Positions 58,872 through 64,000 of a stretch of 64,000 nucleotides of DNA are shown one piece after another. A model generated the notes under the pieces. It saw only the letters and a list, made by a program, of their open reading frames with translations, was not told where the DNA came from and did not search any database. Every line of letters begins with the position of its first letter. The stretch's first letter is position 1. The translations under genes and the position numbers were made by a program. Where the stretch lies: positions 356,900-420,899 of the forward strand of contig NZ_AYWO01000005.1 of NCBI RefSeq assembly GCF_000502955.1, written 5' to 3'. The stretch is from Mesorhizobium sp. LNHC252B00. Its GTDB lineage: Bacteria; Pseudomonadota; Alphaproteobacteria; Rhizobiales; Rhizobiaceae.

Positions 58872-60473
58872 ATGGCGCCCCGCGTTCTCGTCTCAGACAA
58901 ACTCTCTCCCACAGCCGTGCAGATCTTCAAGGATCGCGGCGTCGAGGTCGACTATCTGCCCGATCTCGGCAAGGACAAGGAAAAGCTGCTCGAAGTGATC
59001 GGCCAATATGATGGCCTCGCCATCCGCTCGGCGACCAAGGTCACCGAAAAGTTGATCAATGCCGCCACGAAGCTCAAAGTCGTCGGCCGCGCCGGCATCG
59101 GCGTCGACAATGTCGACATCCCGGCGGCGAGCCGCAAGGGCATCATCGTGATGAACACGCCCTTCGGCAATTCGATCACGACAGCCGAACATGCGGTGGC
59201 GATGATCTTCGCGCTTGCCCGCCAGATCCCGGAAGCCAACGCTTCGACCCATGCCGGCAAATGGGAGAAGAACCGCTTCATGGGCGTTGAGATCACCGGC
59301 AAGACGCTGGGCGTCATCGGCTGCGGCAACATCGGCTCGATCGTCGCGACGCGCGGCGTCGGCCTGAAGATGCATGTCGTCGCCTTCGACCCGTTCCTGT
59401 CGGACAAACGCGCCGAGGAACTCGGCGTCGAGAAGGTCGAACTGGACGAGCTTTTCGCCCGCGCCGACTTCATCACGCTGCACACGCCGCTGACCGACAA
59501 GACGCGCAACATCATCGACGCCGCGGCAATCGCCAAGATGAAGAACGGCGTACGCATCATCAACTGCGCCCGCGGCGGGCTGATCGTCGAGGCCGACCTG
59601 GTGGCGGCGCTGAAGAGCGGCAAGGTGGCAGGCGCAGGCGTCGACGTGTTCGAGGTCGAGCCGGCCGAGCAGAACGCGTTGTTCGGCATGGAGAATGTGG
59701 TGGCGACGCCGCACCTCGGCGCCTCGACGGCGGAAGCGCAAGAGAATGTCGCGCTGCAGGTCGCCGAGCAGATGGCCGACTATCTGATCAAGGGTGCCGT
59801 CTCCAATGCCATCAACATGCCGTCGATCACCGCCGAGGAAGCCCCACGACTGAAGCCCTTCGTCAAGCTTGCCGAAGTGCTCGGCGCCTTTGTCGGCCAG
59901 GTCACCGAAGACCCGATCACGGAGGTCGAGATCCTGTTCGACGGCTCGACGGCGACAATGAACACCCGCGCGCTGATCAGTGCCGCGCTTGCCGGGCTGA
60001 TCCGGCCGCAGGTCTCCGACGTCAACATGGTGTCGGCGCCGATCATGGTGAAGGAGCGCGGCATCATCGTTGCCGAGGTCAAGCGCGACAAGTCGGGCGT
60101 GTTCGACGGCTACATCAAGCTGACGGTAACGACCGAGCACAAGACGCGCTCGATCGCCGGCACCTGCTTCTCCGACGGCAAGCCGCGTTTCATCCAGATC
60201 AAGGGCATCAATCTCGATGCCGAGGTCGGCCAGCATATGCTCTACACGACCAATGCCGACGCGCCGGGCATCGTCGGCCTGCTAGGCACCGTCTGCGGCG
60301 AGAACGGCGTCAACATCGCCAACTTCCAGCTTGGCCGCAACCGGCCGGGAGGCGATGCCATCGCGCTGCTCTATCTCGACGCGCCGTTCCCGGAGGCCGT
60401 CCTGGAAAAGGTCAGGAAGCACAAGTCGATCGACTCGGCCAAACGGCTGCAGTTCGACATCAACGCCGTGTGA
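58872..60473 (+). CDS. serA: D-3-phosphoglycerate dehydrogenase SerA
   Basis: 533 aa, the long form with an intervening domain and C-terminal ACT domain. Oxidises 3-phosphoglycerate, the first step of serine synthesis. NAD-binding GVIGCGNIGSIVA; catalytic Arg in NCARGGLIVE and the His in ATPHLGASTAEA. The ACT domain (TTNADAPGIVGLLGTVCGENG) implies serine feedback. AGGAGG precedes the ATG at 58872. Confidence 0.97.
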   Translation: MAPRVLVSDKLSPTAVQIFKDRGVEVDYLPDLGKDKEKLLEVIGQYDGLAIRSATKVTEKLINAATKLKVVGRAGIGVDNVDIPAASRKGIIVMNTPFGNSITTAEHAVAMIFALARQIPEANASTHAGKWEKNRFMGVEITGKTLGVIGCGNIGSIVATRGVGLKMHVVAFDPFLSDKRAEELGVEKVELDELFARADFITLHTPLTDKTRNIIDAAAIAKMKNGVRIINCARGGLIVEADLVAALKSGKVAGAGVDVFEVEPAEQNALFGMENVVATPHLGASTAEAQENVALQVAEQMADYLIKGAVSNAINMPSITAEEAPRLKPFVKLAEVLGAFVGQVTEDPITEVEILFDGSTATMNTRALISAALAGLIRPQVSDVNMVSAPIMVKERGIIVAEVKRDKSGVFDGYIKLTVTTEHKTRSIAGTCFSDGKPRFIQIKGINLDAEVGQHMLYTTNADAPGIVGLLGTVCGENGVNIANFQLGRNRPGGDAIALLYLDAPFPEAVLEKVRKHKSIDSAKRLQFDINAV

Positions 60474-60497
60474 TCCCGGACTTGCCGTGGAAGATCG

Positions 60498-60526
60498 AAA
60501 GGCGCGGCCTGGTCCGCGCCTTTGTT
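60498..60526 (+). terminator. Terminator of serA
   Basis: Perfect 10-bp stem AAAGGCGCGG / CCGCGCCTTT (60498-60507 and 60514-60523) with loop CCTGGT, then TTTG. The converging EamA gene ends at 60526. Confidence 0.85.
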
Positions 60527-61437
60527 CAGCGTGTCCTGGCTGATGGCAGGTTTGCTGCCTTGCGCCCGCTGTATTCGGCAAGCCCGATGCCGCCCAGCAC
60601 GAGCGCCAGCGCCAATGCCTGATAGAACTGGAACGTCTCGCCGACGATCAGCACCGACAGCAGCGTGCCGAAGATCGGCACCAGATTGATGAACAGGCCG
60701 GCGCGGTTGGCGCCGATCAGTTCGTTGCCCCTGATGTAGAAGATCTGCGAGATCACCGAGGCGCCGATCGCGGTATAGACGATCACCGCCCAGCCGCGCG
60801 CGTCGGGCACGATAACCTTGCCGGCAGCGACCTCCCACAGGAAGAAGGGCACCGAGGTAACGAGAGCGGCAACCGACAGGGCGAGCATCAGGCTCTGCCA
60901 ATGCATCACCGGTTTCAACCGCAGCCCGACCGAATAGCCGCTGTAGAGAAACACGGCGACCAGCATGATGGCGTCGCCGAAATTGAGCTCCAGCGTCAAC
61001 AGCCGGCGCGGGTCGCCGTGGCAGGCGGTCAGGATCACGCCGGCGATGGTCAGAATGACGCCGACAATCTGCGCCCAGTTCACGCGCAGGCGGAAGAAGA
61101 TAAAATTGGCTGTCATGATCAGGATCGGCATCGCCGCCTGTTCGATCGAGACGTTGATCGCCGTCGTATAGTTGAGCGCCGTGTAGAAGATGGTGTTGAA
61201 CAGAGTGAAACCGCTGGCACCGAGGGCCGCAAGGAGGATCCAGTGCTTGCGCACCACAGGCCAGTCCTTGCGTATCGTCTTCCAGCCGATCGGCAGCATG
61301 ATCGCCGCGGCCAGCACCCAGCGCAGGAAGACCAGCGTCATCGGCGAGACGTGATCGACTGCCAGCTTGCCTGCCACCGAGTTGCCGCCCCACAGCAAGG
61401 TGGTGAGCAGCAGGACTATGTAGGCGCTTCGATGCAT
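60526..61437 (-). CDS. EamA/DMT superfamily transporter
   Basis: 303 aa, ten membrane helices in two EamA halves (LLLTTLLWGGNSVAGKLAVD; LKPVMHWQSLMLALSVAALV). Likely a metabolite exporter. It is a distant paralogue of the gene at 33169-34086 and has no regulator next to it. Converges with serA. Confidence 0.9.
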   Translation of the reverse strand: MHRSAYIVLLLTTLLWGGNSVAGKLAVDHVSPMTLVFLRWVLAAAIMLPIGWKTIRKDWPVVRKHWILLAALGASGFTLFNTIFYTALNYTTAINVSIEQAAMPILIMTANFIFFRLRVNWAQIVGVILTIAGVILTACHGDPRRLLTLELNFGDAIMLVAVFLYSGYSVGLRLKPVMHWQSLMLALSVAALVTSVPFFLWEVAAGKVIVPDARGWAVIVYTAIGASVISQIFYIRGNELIGANRAGLFINLVPIFGTLLSVLIVGETFQFYQALALALVLGGIGLAEYSGRKAANLPSARTR

Positions 61438-61643
61438 GGTGGGATTCCGGCCGCGGGCCGCGGTGTTTGTCGGCCTATTGCCCCCGTGCGTCCAAGTAAA
61501 TGATGTTAAGCCCGAAAATTGTTATGCCTGAGGGCATTTTCGGCGGCAAAGAAAGGTCGCGCTCGCGAGGTCTTGACGTTATAGAGGCCTGTCGTTTCGA
61601 ACCATATTCAAGCCGCTTGGCGGCGTCTCAAGGGAAAAGAAAC

Positions 61644-62942
61644 ATGGCCAATGTGGTGGTCGTCGGCTCGCAATGGGGCGATGAAGGCAAGGGCAAGATC
61701 GTCGACTGGCTGTCGGAGCGCGCCGATGTCGTGGTGCGTTTTCAGGGCGGCCACAATGCCGGCCACACGCTGGTCGTCGACGGCAAGGTCTACAAACTGT
61801 CGTTGCTTCCGTCGGGCGTCGTGCGCCAGGGCAAGCTGTCCATCATCGGCAATGGCGTCGTTTTCGACCCGCACGCTTTCGTCGCCGAAGTGGCCAAGCT
61901 CAAGGCGCAAGGTGTCGAGGTGACGCCGGACCGCCTGAAAATAGCCGAAAACACAGCGCTTATCCTGTCGCTGCACCGAGAACTGGACGGATTCCGCGAG
62001 GACGCAGCTTCCAATTCCGGAACGAAGATTGGCACGACCCGTCGTGGCATCGGCCCTGCCTATGAGGACAAGGTGGGCCGGCGCGCGGTCAGGGTGATGG
62101 ATTTGGCGGATTTGGAAACGCTACCCTTGAAGGTCGACAGGCTGCTGACGCACCACAATGCGCTGCGTCGTGGGCTTGGCCATGCCGAAGTCACGCATGA
62201 CGCCATCATGCAGGAATTGACCTCGGTCGGGCACGAGATCCTGCCCTATATGGACCGGGTCTGGAAAATCCTCGACGACAAGCGCCGGGCTGGCGAGCGC
62301 ATCCTGTTCGAGGGCGCGCAAGGCACGCTGCTCGATATCGACCATGGTACCTATCCGTTCGTCACCTCGTCGAACACGGTCGCAGGACAGGCCGCCGCCG
62401 GCTCCGGCGTCGGCCCGGGCGCCATCGGCTATGTGCTCGGCATCACCAAGGCTTACACGACGCGCGTCGGCGAAGGTCCGTTCCCGACCGAGCAGAGGAA
62501 CGAGGTCGGCGAATTCCTCGGCACGCGCGGCCACGAATTCGGCGTCGTCACCGGCCGCAAGCGACGCTGCGGCTGGTTCGACGCCGTGCTGGTGCGCCAG
62601 GCCGTCGCCGTCAACGGCATCAAGGGCATCGCGCTGACCAAGCTCGACGTGCTCGACGGGCTGGACGAGATCAAGGTCTGCACCGGCTACCGGCTCGATG
62701 GTGAGATGATCGACTATCTGCCGGCCAGCCAGGGCGCGCAGGCGCGTGTCGAACCGGTCTATGAGACGCTGGAGGGCTGGAAAGGCACCACCGCCGGCGC
62801 GCGCAGCTGGAACGATCTGCCGGCCCAGGCGGTCAAATATGTTCGCTACATCGAGGAGCTGATCGGTGCCCCGGTCGCGCTCCTTTCCACCAGCCCGGAA
62901 CGGGACGACACGATACTTGTGACCGATCCGTTTCAAGACTAG
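61644..62942 (+). CDS. purA: Adenylosuccinate synthetase PurA
   Basis: 432 aa, GTP-dependent step from IMP to adenylosuccinate. GDEGKGK P-loop region in [19 protein letters not shown], catalytic His in [11 protein letters not shown], and [13 protein letters not shown]. The ATG at 61644 gives the standard N-terminus; the longer in-frame upstream sequence is not family-like. Confidence 0.97.
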   Translation: MANVVVVGSQWGDEGKGKIVDWLSERADVVVRFQGGHNAGHTLVVDGKVYKLSLLPSGVVRQGKLSIIGNGVVFDPHAFVAEVAKLKAQGVEVTPDRLKIAENTALILSLHRELDGFREDAASNSGTKIGTTRRGIGPAYEDKVGRRAVRVMDLADLETLPLKVDRLLTHHNALRRGLGHAEVTHDAIMQELTSVGHEILPYMDRVWKILDDKRRAGERILFEGAQGTLLDIDHGTYPFVTSSNTVAGQAAAGSGVGPGAIGYVLGITKAYTTRVGEGPFPTEQRNEVGEFLGTRGHEFGVVTGRKRRCGWFDAVLVRQAVAVNGIKGIALTKLDVLDGLDEIKVCTGYRLDGEMIDYLPASQGAQARVEPVYETLEGWKGTTAGARSWNDLPAQAVKYVRYIEELIGAPVALLSTSPERDDTILVTDPFQD

Positions 62943-63016
62943 TTTCTCAGCCTTTCCGGGCATAGCGGCTGATTTGCGGGGGCCGGCGCGGAAACAAAAT
63001 ACAGGTCGACTGAAGC

Positions 63017-64000
63017 ATGGCAGATTTCGTTTTTGTTCTGAAGAAAGCGATAGACGGTCTCGGCGATCCGTCGCCAGAGATGCGGGCGAAGGTCTACGAA
63101 AAGGCCCGCTCTACGATCGCAGCGAAGATTGCCCAGCGCGATCCGCCGCTTTCGCCGGAGGATGTCGCAAAGCAGAAACGCGGTCTGGAAGATGCCATAG
63201 CGAACGTCGAGCGGGACTATGCCAAGAGCGTGCCGGAGACCGACCCGCTCGCGGAACTGGAACATATCTTTTCCTCGATCGATCGCAACAAGAACCAGCC
63301 AAGCCACACGCGGCAACCGGCCAAGGCGGTGCCGGCCTGGCCGGCACCGCCTGCGGCCAAGCCTGAACCTTATCAACCCGCGCCGCCACCTGCCTCCAAG
63401 GTCGAGCCAAGCTGGCAAAGGCCAACGCCGGCGCCTGCCCAGCCGGCTCGCGCCGATACGCCCCTTCCAGCTATGGACGCTGAGGAGGCCGACGACGGTG
63501 TCGATGTGTTTTCCAGCAACGAAGAGCCGGCGTCGGACACTTTCCAGCGCCTGCGCCCGGCGGAGCGTAAGCGCAGCTATGGCGGGCTGATCGCCGCCGC
63601 CGTCGCGCTTCTGGTCATCGCCGGTGGCGGCTACGGCATCTGGCTGAACAAGGACGCCTTCGGCAAGATGCTCGGGCTCGACGGCACCAAGGTCGCGACA
63701 AAGACCGAACCCGTGAAGCCGGCACCTGCCAAGCCGGCAACCACCGCCGCGGCGCCGGCGCCAGCACCAGCGCCCGCAGTTGGCGGCACGGAAGCTGAAA
63801 GCACGAAATTCACCCAACGGCTGACGCCGCAAGGCAGTGAAGTCGACCCGGGCCCGGCCGGCGGACAAAGCGGCATCGGCGAAGGCGAATCGGTCGCTGC
63901 GCTGACCACGCCGCCCTCGGCGACCAACGCGCCGCCGATTTCCGCACCGGCCGCCGGCACTCCTCCCGCGGCTACGCCTCCGGCGGCAGGTGCCGCCCCA
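63017..64000 (+). CDS. Pro/Ala-rich single-pass membrane protein (3' truncated)
   Basis: 328 codons without stop, running off the window end. The N-terminal part is helical (MADFVFVLKKAIDGLGDPSP, then about 90 residues), followed by a Pro-rich cytoplasmic stretch, one membrane helix near 195-212 (GGLIAAAVALLVIAGGGYGIW) and a periplasmic Ala/Pro/Thr-rich region. In rhizobia a protein like this lies between purA and rpoH; rpoH may follow just beyond the window. Function unknown. Confidence 0.78.
   Translation, partial: MADFVFVLKKAIDGLGDPSPEMRAKVYEKARSTIAAKIAQRDPPLSPEDVAKQKRGLEDAIANVERDYAKSVPETDPLAELEHIFSSIDRNKNQPSHTRQPAKAVPAWPAPPAAKPEPYQPAPPPASKVEPSWQRPTPAPAQPARADTPLPAMDAEEADDGVDVFSSNEEPASDTFQRLRPAERKRSYGGLIAAAVALLVIAGGGYGIWLNKDAFGKMLGLDGTKVATKTEPVKPAPAKPATTAAAPAPAPAPAVGGTEAESTKFTQRLTPQGSEVDPGPAGGQSGIGEGESVAALTTPPSATNAPPISAPAAGTPPAATPPAAGAAP

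Noticed and set aside
58893..60236. 447-aa open frame antisense to serA
   Set aside because: Mirror frame created by strong GC3 bias; Arg/Asp/Leu-rich composition, no family features, no SD, fully inside a certain gene.

Overview
The window looks like a chromosomal segment of a Rhizobiales alphaproteobacterium, most likely Mesorhizobium or a close relative. The supporting signs are high GC with strong GC3 bias, the gene neighbourhoods (liv-type amino-acid ABC transporter with DUF6867, GapR, RcdA, ruvCAB-ybgC-tolQRAB-pal-cpoB-tilS-ftsH-glmM, serC-serA, purA followed by a membrane protein that usually precedes rpoH), alphaproteobacterial RNA motifs (6S RNA before the 5-FCL gene, serC leader), CtrA-type TTAA-N7-TTAA boxes, and several palindromic repeat families typical of rhizobia. 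No rRNA, tRNA, prophage, complete IS element or CRISPR array was seen.

Layout. 1-5.6 kb: branched-chain amino acid ABC transporter (livM, livG, livF, a small membrane protein, substrate-binding protein); the permease is cut by the window start. 5.9-9.3 kb: pyruvate carboxylase. 9.5-14.4 kb: GapR, small hypotheticals, MsrB, and a MoxR AAA ATPase/VWA pair separated by a HicAB toxin-antitoxin module and a GNAT acetyltransferase. 14.5-17.1 kb: 6S RNA, 5-formyl-THF cyclo-ligase, YmdB-like phosphodiesterase, TerC. 17.2-22 kb: an SRPBCC/VOC/SRPBCC/ArsR cassette, YebC with an overlapping Rdx (SelT/W/H-like) gene, a small glycine-zipper protein, DUF1772/TetR pair, ribosomal protein L31. 22.2-30.6 kb: MsbA-like ABC exporter, M32 carboxypeptidase, DUF1304, an ExbB/MotA-like plus OmpA-domain pair, hemolysin III family protein, SuhB. 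30.6-37 kb: EF-P, SEL1-repeat protein, ThiE-like protein, EamA transporter, Lrp regulator, TauE and other membrane proteins.

37-52.3 kb is the cell-cycle, DNA-repair and envelope core: rcdA preceded by a strong small-RNA candidate, both with CtrA-type boxes; ruvC, ruvA and ruvB separated from each other by two AbrB/PIN (VapBC-like) modules; ybgC-tolQRAB; a four-helix-bundle gene flanked by inverted repeats between tolB and pal; then pal, cpoB, tilS and ftsH. 52.3-64 kb: a RIME-like repeat, a secreted protein with an internal Cys/Trp repeat, glmM, two outer-membrane beta-barrel paralogues each preceded by a CtrA-type box, the serC leader RNA with serC-serA, an EamA transporter, purA, and a truncated Pro/Ala-rich membrane protein.

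The main theme is small selfish or stress-type cassettes (hicAB, two vapBC-like modules, an S23-type four-helix gene) sitting inside otherwise conserved housekeeping operons, together with a cluster of putative CtrA targets, including a likely unannotated small RNA next to rcdA, the regulator of CtrA degradation. Coordinates come from direct reading; family names come from recalled sequence features, with no database search.
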